From: Stentor coeruleus | Lineage: Eukaryota; Ciliophora; Heterotrichea; Heterotrichida; Stentoridae | DNA: 64,000 nucleotides | Direction: 5' to 3' | Assembly (NCBI GenBank): GCA_001970955.1 | Contig: MPUH01000107.1 | Location: 42,502-106,501 of the forward strand | Shown: piece after piece, positions 43,230 through 54,055 of the stretch | Position numbering within the stretch: position 1 is the first letter of the stretch | Layout: each line of letters opens with the position of its first letter | Notes under the pieces: model-generated | What the model saw: the letters and a program-made list of their open reading frames with translations, nothing else | What the model was told of the DNA's origin: nothing | Databases searched by the model: none | Program-made: the position numbers and the translations under genes

Positions 43230-44294
43230 ATGATTTCTTTAGTACTTGATAATGGTTCAGGTGTCTGCAAAATAGGATTCACAGGCGATGATTATCCTAA
43301 AGTATACTTCCAAAGTGTTATAAATAATCCAAATACATATGAAAATCTCATATCCTCAAAACATCAGAACCTTATCTATCCAATAAATCATGGTATAATA
43401 ACAAACTGGGATGATATAACACTTATATGGGAAAAAGCTTTTAATAAACTTAACATAAACCCAAGCCACCATCCAATTCTTTTAACAGAATCTCCACTAA
43501 ATCCTCAGCAAAATACTGAAAAAATGATTGAAACTATATATGAGACTTTTAATATCCCATCATCACAAATATTTGCATCATCTGTTTTATCATTTTACTC
43601 ATCAGGAAGGGCATCTGGTTTATCTTTTGACTCAGGTGATGGTGTTACTTGTGCTGTTCCTATTATTCAAGGTTATGCATTATCTCATGCTATTAAAAGA
43701 ATCAATTTTGCTGGTAGGGATATTACAGATATTCTATATAAATTACTCATAAATAAAGGTTATTATCTTGATAATATTAAAATTGTTAGAAAAATTAAAG
43801 AAAAAATTTGCTATATATCTTTGGATTATAATAAAGAAATAAATAAGAATATTGAAAATATATTGGAAAAATATGAACTTCCAGATGGGAGAAGTTTGAG
43901 TATTGGAGATGAGAGGTTTAAAGCTACAGAATGGGTTTTTCAGCCTAGGAATTTTGGTTTTGATATTGATGGGGTTGATGAAATGGTTTATAAATCGATT
44001 ATGAAATGTAATGATGATGTTAGAAGGGTACTTTTTGGGAATGTTGTTATTACTGGAGGATCGACCATGATTAGTGGGTTTGGAGAAAGGTTTAGTAAAG
44101 AGATTTGTAATAAGGCTACTGGGAATATGAGGGTTAAAGTTATTAGTTTACCTGAAAGAAGTTTTTCTACATGGATTGGAGGAAGTATTTTAAGTTCGTT
44201 ATCGAGTTTTCAAAATAATTGGGTAACAAAAGATGAGTATTATGAAAATGGGATTTCAGCGGTTTATAGAAAATACAACTTATTAAAGAGCTAA
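43230..44294 (+). CDS. divergent actin-like protein 2, 354 aa
   Basis: A second diverged actin, closest in style to its neighbour. It keeps LDNGSGVCKIGFTGDDYPK, FDSGDGVTCAVPIIQGYAL and [18 protein letters not shown]. The DNase loop has lost about 14 residues, and the end is KYNLLKS instead of the actin KCF. The canonical Asp in loop 2 is present, so it probably hydrolyses ATP. Tandem order and spacing suggest local duplication followed by rapid divergence. Ends in TAA. Confidence 0.9.
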   Translation: MISLVLDNGSGVCKIGFTGDDYPKVYFQSVINNPNTYENLISSKHQNLIYPINHGIITNWDDITLIWEKAFNKLNINPSHHPILLTESPLNPQQNTEKMIETIYETFNIPSSQIFASSVLSFYSSGRASGLSFDSGDGVTCAVPIIQGYALSHAIKRINFAGRDITDILYKLLINKGYYLDNIKIVRKIKEKICYISLDYNKEINKNIENILEKYELPDGRSLSIGDERFKATEWVFQPRNFGFDIDGVDEMVYKSIMKCNDDVRRVLFGNVVITGGSTMISGFGERFSKEICNKATGNMRVKVISLPERSFSTWIGGSILSSLSSFQNNWVTKDEYYENGISAVYRKYNLLKS

Positions 44295-44666
44295 ATTTAT
44301 AATGTTTTGATAGTTTAAATAAGGTAAAGATATTTAATTTATAATTTGTTTATTATTCAAAATAAAAGAAATATTTGTTGTATTAGAAAACACAAACAGA
44401 GATCAGTATGCAATTGCAACACTTAAAATAATTTAATACAGTAAAAAAAATATTAGAGATTTGATCTAGGTTGAAAAATCAATATGATAGTATTTTTTGT
44501 ATTATAAAAAACTTATAACAATCAAAATATTATCTCCATGATTATTTACTATTGCGCTACTTCTATAGATAATCAAAATGCCTAAAATTACTATAATTTA
44601 TTGTGCTTTTATCAATAACAATTTATTTTATATAAAATAAACAAAAACTTGCTTAAAACTAATAAT
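44295..44666. other. intergenic, AT-rich, nothing recognised
   Basis: 372 bp between convergent actin-like 2 and kelch copy A. Confidence 0.5.
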
Positions 44667-46049
44667 TTAAATTGTTGTAACTAAGTATAAATCTAAGGTC
44701 GTCAAATTAAACCTGCAAATTTTTTTAGCATAAATTGACCCGAAGTATATATTTCCCCCATGCTTCACTGGTTTTGAGTTATGACAAATGCAGTCTGTAC
44801 TTAAACTTTTTACGTTCTTTAGCCATATATTTGCCTGTTTATCATAGCTCATATATAAATCTTTATTTGCAATCAAATAAGCTATTCCATCATCTCTAAA
44901 AATCAAATTATATCCAACTGTAAATTCTAAAGGAAGTTTCTGATAAAAGTCTCTTTTTAAACTATAATTATACAATGAATTTACATGACAACCAGTTATG
45001 ATAAAAAATGTTAAATAAGGCAAAACACTAATATCTTGAGATGCAAATGGGCAATTTGCTAAACTTATCCACATTTTCTGATNAATAAGGCAAAACACTA
45101 ATATCTTGAGATGCAAATGGGCAATTTGCTAAACTTATCCACATTTTCTGATTTAAATCGAATTTATCACAAGTATTCAAATATGCACTCCCTGAAAATC
45201 CTGAAAAAATATACACATACCCATTAAAATATGTTGATGTTGTATGACTTATGGTTCTACGTTTAGCTACAGCTTCAGCATTAAAGGTTTTCAAATCAAT
45301 TAAATAAGTTGTATCTAAGTCAGGTTTGTATCCTCCACAATAAAAAAGAATTTCACCTGGTATTTGGCATGAAGCAGCCAAACCACCTTGGACTTCATTG
45401 ACATTTAGATTATAAGTTTTTTCTACTAAATCATTTAAATCAAATTTAACAAAAACTTTTGTTCCCATTTTAAATAATACAAATGTTCATCTAAATTAGC
45501 ATTTCCATTAAAATCAAGCTCGTAATCTTGGATATTATTTTTAATGTATGGCAGGAATTCTATGAACTTTGTGATTTTATTTGCAAGTTTTTCACGTAAA
45601 TTTATGATTTTTTTTTTAATTTTTAAAATATGATGCTGAAATGAAGATTCAGAAAATGAGTTTTTTTCATAATAAGGGATATTAATTTCTTTGTTTTCAG
45701 ATGTGGCAGCAGCGATTATTTTTTTCAATCCTGCTATTTGGTTTTTACAAAAGTTTTCAAAAGTTATATCAAATCTTTTAAGATTATCAATAGCAATTTT
45801 TTCGCTATATTTCGCTATATTTAATGTAGACTCTATAAGGTTTTGTAGTAAATTTAAAGATTCTAAGTAATCAGTTTTACGCTCTTGGGGAATTTTTTTG
45901 TAAAAAGGTTTGATTGGATGATCGATTAAAGGAGTCTCATCGATATGATCTTGCAAGTGCATTGTACATAAAAAAAGACTAACTTTCTTACATTTGCAAT
46001 AAATCATAGGTAAGGAGTCGCATTGGTCATAAGAACATTTGAAATCCAT
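44667..46049 (-). pseudogene. kelch array copy A, one 1-nt deletion
   Basis: B-box-like N-terminus (YDQCDSLPMIYCKCKKVSLF), helical middle and kelch blades as in copy E. One base is missing in an A-run at about 45467-45472, switching frame inside KMGTKVF. An assembly duplication at 45014-45152 splits the rest. After collapsing it (70 nt) and allowing for the lost base, the length is exactly 437 codons plus stop. Either a very young pseudogene or a base-calling error in a homopolymer. Ends in TAA. Confidence 0.8.
45014..45152. repeat. 69-bp duplication flanking N (45083)
   Basis: Identical copies 45014-45082 and 45084-45152 inside kelch copy A. Confidence 0.9.
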
Positions 46050-46226
46050 TTTATAAATTTTGGTTTTTTTTTAGCAGCGATTTTATTTGAGAAAAATTAC
46101 ATAAATAATCATAATTTATTGAGATAAATACTCGATACTATAACATTTTTCTTACCTTAATTTGTTTTAACATCCTATATAAAATATAGATAAACCAAAA
46201 ATCTAAGTAAATCATAAACTAAAAAC

Positions 46227-47539
46227 CTAAATATTTTTAACTAAAAATAAGTCCATAGCATCTAAATCGAATTTAAACACTTGCCTACTAGAAGTTGAAA
46301 CAAAATAAACACTTTTCCCACGTGTTACTGGCTTAGATGAATGTTGAATGCATTCCATACTTAAACTTTTTAAGCATTTAGACCAATTATTTCCTTCAGT
46401 ATCATAGCATATATACAAATCTTTATTTGTAATAAAATATGCTATTCCATTATCTCTGAAAAACAAATTATGTGAGATATTTAATGAATAAGATAGTTTC
46501 TGATAATCATCTCTCTCAATATCATACTTCCAAAATGCATTTGTCCCATACCCAGCAAGTATAAAAAATGATGGATAAGGCAATGCATTAACATTATAAG
46601 TATTAAAAGCACGATTAACTAAATTTATCCATCTTCTATTAGCTAAATCAAATTTATCACAGGTATTTAAAGATCTATATTGATCATATCCACCAAAAAC
46701 ATATACAAATCCATTGAAATATATAGCACTTGTAGCATATCGAGTCTTACATTTACATAGTGCTTCAGCTTTCCAAGTTTTTAAGTCAATTAAATAAGTT
46801 GTATCTGAACAAGGGTTGTATCCTCCAGAATAGAAAACTTTTTCATCGGTACTTGACAAATAGGACTTAAACATCCTTGAACTTCATTAACATTCATATT
46901 ACATGTTTTCTGCTCTAACTCATCTAGATTAAACTGGGTAAAAATTTTCGTTCCTGTATTGAAATAATACAAATGCTCATCTAAGTTAGCATTTCCATTA
47001 AAATCAAGTATATCATCATGCCAATAATCTTTAAAATTTGTTAGAATTTCTTTGATATCTTTAACATTATTATTAAGTTTTTCTTGTAAGTTTACAGCAC
47101 TTTCTTTAACTTTTAAAACATGCTGCTGAAATGAAGTACCAGAAAAAATATTCTTTTTATAACCTGAAATATTAACTTCCTTGTTTTGAGAATTGGCTAT
47201 AGAAAACAGTTTTTGTAATGATGAAATTTGATTTGTGAAATAATTTTCAATGGTTATGTCAAGGATATTAAGGTTGTCAATAGCAGATTTTAATGATGAT
47301 TTTGCATGGCTTAATACAGATTCAATTGTAGTTTTTAGTAAATTTAATGACTCTATATAGCTTGCTTTACGATTTTGAGTAATTTTTTTATAAAGTGGTT
47401 TAATCGGATGAGATTTTTCAGGATTCTCATCGACATGGTCTTGGAGATGCATTGGACATAGAAAGATATAGAGTTTGCTACAATTACAGTAAACCATTGG
47501 TAAAGAGTCGCATAGATTATAAGAGCACTTAAAATCCAT
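46227..47539 (-). pseudogene. kelch array copy B, one 1-nt deletion
   Basis: Same architecture as copy E. The frame breaks at about 46847-46849, where CQVP should continue into DEKVFYSGGYNP; one base is missing and the second frame then runs to the stop. With the base allowed for, it is 437 codons. No other lesion is seen, so it is either very recent or a sequence error. Ends in TAG, unlike the other copies (TAA). Confidence 0.8.
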
Positions 47540-48565
47540 TTATAAGCTTAAGTTTCTTCAAAGGTAAAATGTCTATAATTTTTTGTAGCAGAGAAAATAA
47601 ATTATGATTAAATCCGCCCGATCTAGATAAATTTTATCTTTTTAGTGTATCACTTGTATCTGAACGTGACTGTTCCGGTTTAATAAGGACAGATACTGGC
47701 CATTTGGCATATTTTTCTAATTATTGCATCTGCCGCTGGGTCAATATATTGTAATATGCATTTCATAATTATCGAGTTTTTTGTCCTTGCATTAGCTGAC
47801 ACAGTTTTTGCAATTTCAAGATAGTTTCATTGAACTTCCCACGCTCTAGCTGAGGTTTTTACATTTATCTTCCCAGTGTCCTTTACCATCACGTTATCAG
47901 AATTTATATAGGACCTTATATGATACTCATGTGTATGTATCAAAAATTCAATTCTTTTAAATTTATAAATTTATCCAATCTACACAAGCGCCTCCCGTGA
48001 TAAACATTAAAATTAGTCACTCTTGTTTCCAGCTCACAATACTGAAATTCATCAAGGATTTTATTTTTCTTGATGTATATAAGTGAAGTACTTGGAATTT
48101 CATATCCTTTCAAATCCTAGTTCTTTACATCAAATTTTGTGATTTTATATATCTCCTCAATTTGTAAATTGATAATGCATTGCTTAAGTCAATTCTCGCT
48201 CTGCCTATTTCTAATATTTTTTATAATGAATCATAATAGAATTATGATTTTAATAGGCGTATATAAGCATAGAATTAATCTTTATGTATTGGAATGAATC
48301 GAATTTTTATAGTGAAATTTCCGCTATAATGAACTTTCTTAAAAATATATTCTCAAATCTGAGGATTAACCATATAATATTTCTGATTTTTTACTAGTAT
48401 TTAAATTTATAATAACTTTTCTTATAAAGATCTCATAAGTTTGTGAAATTGTAACAAAATAATAATAGTATCTTTTTAACAAGTATTAATTAAGTTTTTG
48501 CTTAAAAATAACTAAAGTAATCTTTTAATACAAACTATATTAATCTAAATTTATTATGCCAATAC
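47540..48565. other. intergenic with a decayed coding remnant
   Basis: Contains the remnant at 47680-48160. The rest is AT-rich with nothing recognised. Confidence 0.5.
47680..48160 (-). pseudogene. decayed coding remnant, family unknown
   Basis: Two linked frames read as protein. The first has about 70 codons, including KGYEIPSTSLIYIKK and NVYHGRRLCRL, with one TAG. After a frameshift the second has about 90 codons, including SDNVMVKDTGKINVKTSARA and LQYIDPAADAIIRKICQMAS, with one TGA, ending at TAA 47680. Base composition is richer in G and C than the surroundings, so chance is unlikely. No family was recognised. It sits inside the kelch array but is unrelated to it. Confidence 0.45.
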
Positions 48566-49953
48566 TTAAATATTTCTAACTAAATATAAATCCAAAGTTG
48601 CTAAACTAAATCTGCATATTTTTTTGCTATAAATTGATCCAAAGTAAATATTTGTCCCACGTTTTATAGGTTTTGACGAATGCTGAATACAGCTCATACT
48701 TAAACTTTTTGCAATTTTAACCCAAACACAAGCTGAACTATCGTTACAAAAAAAAAGTTCTGTATTTGTAATAAAATATGATTTTCCTTCATCTCTAAAA
48801 AGTAAACTATATAAAATAGTGACATTTAAATTTAGTTTTTCGTATAAATCGCATTCTATGCTATATTTATATAATGTATTTACTCCTTGGCCAGTCAGAA
48901 TAAAAAATGTTGAATAAGGCAAAACACTTTCATCTTGAGCTGCAAATACACAATTTGATAAACCTATCCATTTTTTCTTAGTTAAATCATATTTTTCACA
49001 AACACTCAAATATCCACCTCCATAATTTCCTGAAAAAATATACACAAATCCATTGAAATATGTTGCTACTGTTACAGATCGTGTTCTGGATTTATTAAGC
49101 GCTTCAGCTTTGAAAGTTTTTAAATCAATTAAATAAGTTGTATCTAAGTGAGGACTCCATCCTCCAGAATAAAAAAGCTTCTCGCCTGGTACCTGACAAG
49201 CAGCAGCCAAGCTTCCTTGGACTTCATTTACATTCATATCATAATTTTTTTCTTCAAATTCATCTAAATTAAACTGGACAAAACTTTTTGTTCCTATTCT
49301 AAAATAATACAAATTCTCATCTAAATTAGCATTTCCATTAAAATCAAGTGTATCTTTTTGGTGAGCATCTCCAACAAAAGGTAGTAATTCTGTAATTTCT
49401 TTAATTTTATTAGTAATATTTTCACTACAACTTATAATTTTTTCTTTAATTTTTAAAATGTGGTCATGAAATGAAGATTCAGTGTAAGTATTTATTTTAA
49501 AGCCAGGAATATTAATTTCTTTATTTTCAGAAGTGGCTGCAGTGATTATTTTTTGAAGGACTGAGATTTGGTCTTTNCAGGAATATTAATTTCTTTATTT
49601 TCAGAAGTGGCTGCAGTGATTATTTTTTGAAGGACTGAGATTTGGTCTTTGAAATAATTTTCAAGGACTAGATCGAGGGTTGTAAGATTTTCAATAGCAA
49701 TTCGCATAGATGATTTAGATGAATTTAATGCTGACTCTGCAAGGTTTAATAGTAAATTTAGCGATTCTATATATTCATTTTTACGATTCTGAGGAATTTT
49801 TTTATAAAGAGGCTTCATTGGATGATCGATTTCAGGATTTTCATCCATATGATCTTGCATATGCATTGTGCATAAGTAAATGCAGGCTTTATTGCATTTA
49901 CAGTATGTCCATGGTAGGGAGTCGCATTGGTTATAAAAACACTTTAAATCCAT
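48566..49953 (-). CDS. B-box/kelch protein, array copy C, 437 aa after collapse
   Basis: The N-terminal Cys/His array reads FYNQCDSLPWTYCKCNKA. It is followed by helices and kelch blades (LFYSGGWSPHLDTTYLIDLK, YIFSGNYGGGYL). The only break is an assembly duplication at 49504-49650; the stretch from 49312 to 49546 is open, and collapsing 74 nt gives an unbroken 437-codon frame, the same length as copy E. So this copy is intact. It is presumably a scaffold or ubiquitin-pathway adaptor, as for TRIM/kelch proteins, though the function is unknown. Ends in TAA. Confidence 0.82.
49504..49650. repeat. 73-bp duplication flanking N (49577)
   Basis: Identical copies 49504-49576 and 49578-49650 inside kelch copy C. 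Confidence 0.9.
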
Positions 49954-50320
49954 TTATTAGGTGTTTAATTTTGTCAACAGGGATTTATTTTATTATAAGA
50001 GATATTTTTGATGTTTAAAGATTAATTATTTTGATAGATAATCCTTTCAATTTTTTCTGAAATACTTTTTATCGCTCTGAGAGAAATATTAGAATGAATC
50101 TTGCTAACTTCAAGTCAAAACAATTTTTACAAAATACCAGAGTTAAATACAATAAATATTTTAACTGTAAAACTTATTTTTTATATATATTACCGATTTA
50201 CTCTTATTACTTTTTTTCTAAAAGTTGTAGATGCTTTTATTGAATTTAATTATGGTTTTATAATGTATAAATATTACTAACTTCGAACTTATGAGTGCTA
50301 ACTATGCTATTTATAAATAA
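49954..50320. other. intergenic, homologous to 51635-52208
   Basis: About 240 bp at 50080-50320 closely match 51960-52205. The duplicated unit therefore includes the flanks of copies D and E. Confidence 0.7.
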
Positions 50321-51634
50321 TTAGATTGTTGCAACTAAATATAAATCTAAAGTTTCTAAATCAAACTTGTATATTTTTGCGGTATAAGCTGAAGCAAAGT
50401 AAATCATTTTCCCGCGGATTACTGGCTTAGAGCAGTGAAGAGGGCAATTCATACTTAAATTTTTTATACTTTTATACCAAGTATTTCCTTCTCTATCAAA
50501 GGACATATATAAATTATTTTTTGTAATAAAATACGCTGTTCCTTTTTCTCTGAAAAATAAACTAAAATTGATTTCAAAAGAATAAGATAATTTCTGATAG
50601 TTATCTTTTTCAATGTCATACTTCCAAAGTGCATTTACTTCATACCCAGTAAGAATAAAAAATGAAGGATAAGGCAAGACACTTACATAATGAGTAGTAA
50701 AAGCACGATTCACTAAATTTACCCATCTTTTATTGGCAAAATCATACTTATCACAAGTATTTAAATATTCTTTTCCATTATGTCCTCAAAAAATATACAC
50801 AAAGCCATTAAAATATGTTGCACTTGTATCAAATCTGACTCTACATTTTAAAAGTGGCTCAGCTTTCCAAGTTTTTAAGTCAATTAAATAAATTGTATCT
50901 AAACAAGGATTGTTTCCTCCGTAATAAAAAATCTTTTCATCTGGTACCTGACAAACAGCAGCCCTAACTCCTTGAGATTCATTAACATTCATATCATAAA
51001 TTTTTTCAGTTAGCTCATCTACGTTAAATTGAACAAAGAATTTCGTTCCTTTTTTAAAATAATACAAATGTTTATCTAAATTAGCACTTTCATCAAAATC
51101 AAGTATATCATCTTGATAATTTGATTTAATACTTGATAAGAGTTCTATAATCTCTTTAGTATTAGAAAAAAGCTTTTCACAAAGCTCTGTAGTTTTTTCT
51201 TTAACTTTTAAAATATATTTCTTGAATGAAGAGTTAGCAAAATTACTTCTCTCATAGCCAGGGATGTTGATTTCTTTGTTTTCAGAAATAACAGCAGCAA
51301 TCATTTTCTGAAGTGATGAAATTTGATCATTGAAATAATTTTCAAGGGTTAGGTCAAGGCATTTAAGATTGTCAAAAGTAGTTTGTAAAGATGATTTTGA
51401 TGCATTTAATGCGGATTCTACGATATTTAATAGTAAACTTAATGATTCTATATGATCTGCTTTATGATCTTGGGTAATTTTTTTGCTAAGAATCTTAATT
51501 GGATGATAAACTTCAGATTTTTCGTCAAGATGATCTTGCAAATGTGCTGTGCATAAAAATAAATAATTATTACTGCAATTGCAATAGACCATTGGCAAGG
51601 AGTCGCATAGATCATAAGAACACTTAAAATCCAT
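50321..51634 (-). pseudogene. kelch array copy D, one in-frame TGA
   Basis: Very close to copy E along its whole length, offset by 1,888 bp. The frame is open for 438 codons including the stop, except for TGA at 50786-50788, in YIF-x-GHNG. The other copies have Gly or Ser there. It is a nonsense mutation in the standard code. If UGA were read as Trp, the protein would be complete. No other lesion. Ends in TAA. Confidence 0.8.
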
Positions 51635-52208
51635 TTATAAGAAAATTTCAATTTTTAAGTGGCAAATATCTACAAATTTTTGAAGATGAAATATAAAAGC
51701 TATACCCAAAAAATAATCCATTCAGAAATTTTCTATTAGACTAGTCAATAATTTATAACAAAGTTTACTTCTTTTTTATAATTTTTTTCTCTCTAAACTA
51801 AAATAAAAGATTTCCTTGAATTATAATTTCTTCTTCTATTATTACTATTCATAATGCTTTTCTTATAAAAACAATCTACTGCACATAATTTTTATATTTA
51901 AATTTTTACTTTTGAATATTTTAGATTAGAATAATATTATATTTATCTTGCAACAAGAGAAATATTAGAATGAAGCTTGCTAACTTCAAGTCAAAGCAAT
52001 TGTCACAAAATACCAGAGTTAAATACAATAAATACTTTAACTGTACAACTTATTTTTATATATATTACCGATTTACTCTTATTGCTTTTTTTCTAAAAGT
52101 TGTAGATGCTTTTATTGAATTTAATTTATGATTTTATAATGTATAAATATTACTAACTTTCGAATTTATGAGTGTTAATTATGAATAAACTTAGCTATTT
52201 ATAAATAA
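51635..52208. other. intergenic, homologous to 49954-50320
   Basis: The right part matches the region downstream of copy D. The left part (51635-51760) matches the flank of copy E at 53522-53700, apart from an indel of about 50 bp. Confidence 0.7.
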
Positions 52209-53522
52209 TTAGATTACTGCAACTAAATATAAATCTAAAGTTTCTAAATCAAACCTGTATATTTTTGGGGTAGAAGTTGAAGCAAAGTAAATCATTTTCC
52301 CGCGCATTACTGGCTTAGAGCATTGATACATGTATTCAATACTTAAACTTTTTAAACTTTTATACCAATTATTTCCTTCTCTATCATAGGACACATACAA
52401 ATCTTTTTTTGTAATAAAATACGCTATTCCATTTTCTCTAAAAAATGAATTATAAGCGATTTCAAAAGAATAAGATAATTTCTGATAGTTATCTCTTTCA
52501 ATATTATACTTCCAAAGTGCATTTGCATTATACCCAGTAAGAATAAAAAATGAAGGATAAGGCAAGACATTTACACCAAAAGCAGTGAAAGCACGATTCA
52601 CTAAATTTACCCATCTTTTATTTGCTAAATCATATTTATCACAAGTATTTAAAGCGGCATTTCCATTTTGTCCTCCAAAAATATACACAAAGCCATTAAA
52701 ATATGTTGCACATGCATCAAATCTGACTCTACATTTTAATAGTGGCTCAGCTCTCCATGTTTTTAAGTCAATTAAATAAGTTGTATCTAAAAGAGGATTG
52801 TATCCTCCACAATAAAAAATCTTTTCATCTGGTACCTGACAAATAGCAGGCGAATATCCTTGAGGCTCATTAACATTCATATCATAAGTTTTCTCAATTA
52901 ACTCATCTACGTTAAACTGAACAAAACATTTGGTTCCTTTTTTAAAATAATACAAATGCTTATCTAAATTAGCATTTCCATTAAAATCAAGTATGTCATC
53001 TTGATAATTTGATTTAATATTTGGTAAGAATTCTAAAATCTCTTTAGTATTATAAGTAATCTTTTCACGTAACCCTATAGCTTTTTCTTTAACCCTTAAA
53101 ATATGTTGGTTGAATGAAGGGTTAGCAAAAGTGCTTCTCTCATAGCTAGGGATATTGATTTCTTTGTTTTCAGAAGTAGCTGTAGCAATCATTTTCTGAA
53201 GTGATGAAATTTGATCATTGAAATAATTTTCAAGTGATAGGTTAAGACATATAAGATTTTCAATAGCAATTTGTATAGATGATTTTGCTGTATTTAATGT
53301 TGATTCTACGATATTTAATAGTAAATTTAATGATTCTATGTAATCTGCTTTATGATCTTGGGCAATTTTTTTGTAGAGAATTTTAATTGGATGATAAACT
53401 TCAGTTTTTTCGTCAAGATGATCTTGCAAATGCATTGTGCATAAAAATAAATAGTTATTACTGCAATTGCAATAGACCATTGGCAAGGAATCGCAAAGAT
53501 TATAAGAGCATTTAAAATCCAT
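52209..53522 (-). CDS. B-box/kelch protein, array copy E, intact, 437 aa
   Basis: The reference copy of the array. Residues 1-45: Cys/His zinc-like array (CSYNLCDSLPMVYCNC, LCTMHLQDHLDE). Residues 50-190: helical, probably coiled. Residues 215-437: kelch-like blades, with IFYCGGYNPLLDTTYLIDLK, YIFGGQNGNAALNTCDKYDL, RWVNLVNRAF and YRFDLETLDLYLV. The lone relative at 4525 shares this order. Family function is unknown; zinc plus kelch domains usually bind partners. It is the youngest duplicate pair with D. Ends in TAA. Confidence 0.88.
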   Translation of the reverse strand: MDFKCSYNLCDSLPMVYCNCSNNYLFLCTMHLQDHLDEKTEVYHPIKILYKKIAQDHKADYIESLNLLLNIVESTLNTAKSSIQIAIENLICLNLSLENYFNDQISSLQKMIATATSENKEINIPSYERSTFANPSFNQHILRVKEKAIGLREKITYNTKEILEFLPNIKSNYQDDILDFNGNANLDKHLYYFKKGTKCFVQFNVDELIEKTYDMNVNEPQGYSPAICQVPDEKIFYCGGYNPLLDTTYLIDLKTWRAEPLLKCRVRFDACATYFNGFVYIFGGQNGNAALNTCDKYDLANKRWVNLVNRAFTAFGVNVLPYPSFFILTGYNANALWKYNIERDNYQKLSYSFEIAYNSFFRENGIAYFITKKDLYVSYDREGNNWYKSLKSLSIEYMYQCSKPVMRGKMIYFASTSTPKIYRFDLETLDLYLVAVI

Positions 53523-54055
53523 TTATAAGAAAATTTCAATTTTAAAGTGGCAAATGTCTGCAAATTTTTGAAGATGAAATGTAAAACTATACCCAAAAAA
53601 ATCTTCAACCAAATAATTATCATGATGCTTAAAGTGAATTCTATTCCCTTCAGAAATTTTCTATTAGACCAGTCAATATTTTATACCAAAGTTTATGAAT
53701 TACAAATTAAAAATTAATTCATATTCTCCTATGTATTGCATAATAATCTATTATAATCTAATTTGAAGACAGACATATAAAACTATAACTATCAACATAA
53801 AATCTTATAATTCCATCATAACCTTAATCTTCAAAGCCTAACACATCATAAAACTAGCCCTAAAAAGCCCAAGCAGCTAAAAGCAATCTTCATCACAATT
53901 AAAATTAAAAAATCCAAATTCCTCTTGTTAATCATCCCCTTAAAAGCCTTCACATCAGCCTACCCCAAAAATATTTTCACTACCAAGTTCCCATAATATT
54001 TCTTTCACTTAAAAACTTTCTTCTTTCTAAAGCGATCTTATTATTCCTACTAAAA
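53523..54055. other. divergent promoter region, kelch E and OTU gene
   Basis: 533 bp. The left part is shared with copy D's flank. From 53800 the plus strand is C-rich towards the OTU gene. Confidence 0.45.

Noticed and set aside
45467-46849. Programmed frameshifting in kelch copies A and B
   Set aside because: The sites share no slippery sequence and lie at different points of the gene; single-base loss is simpler.
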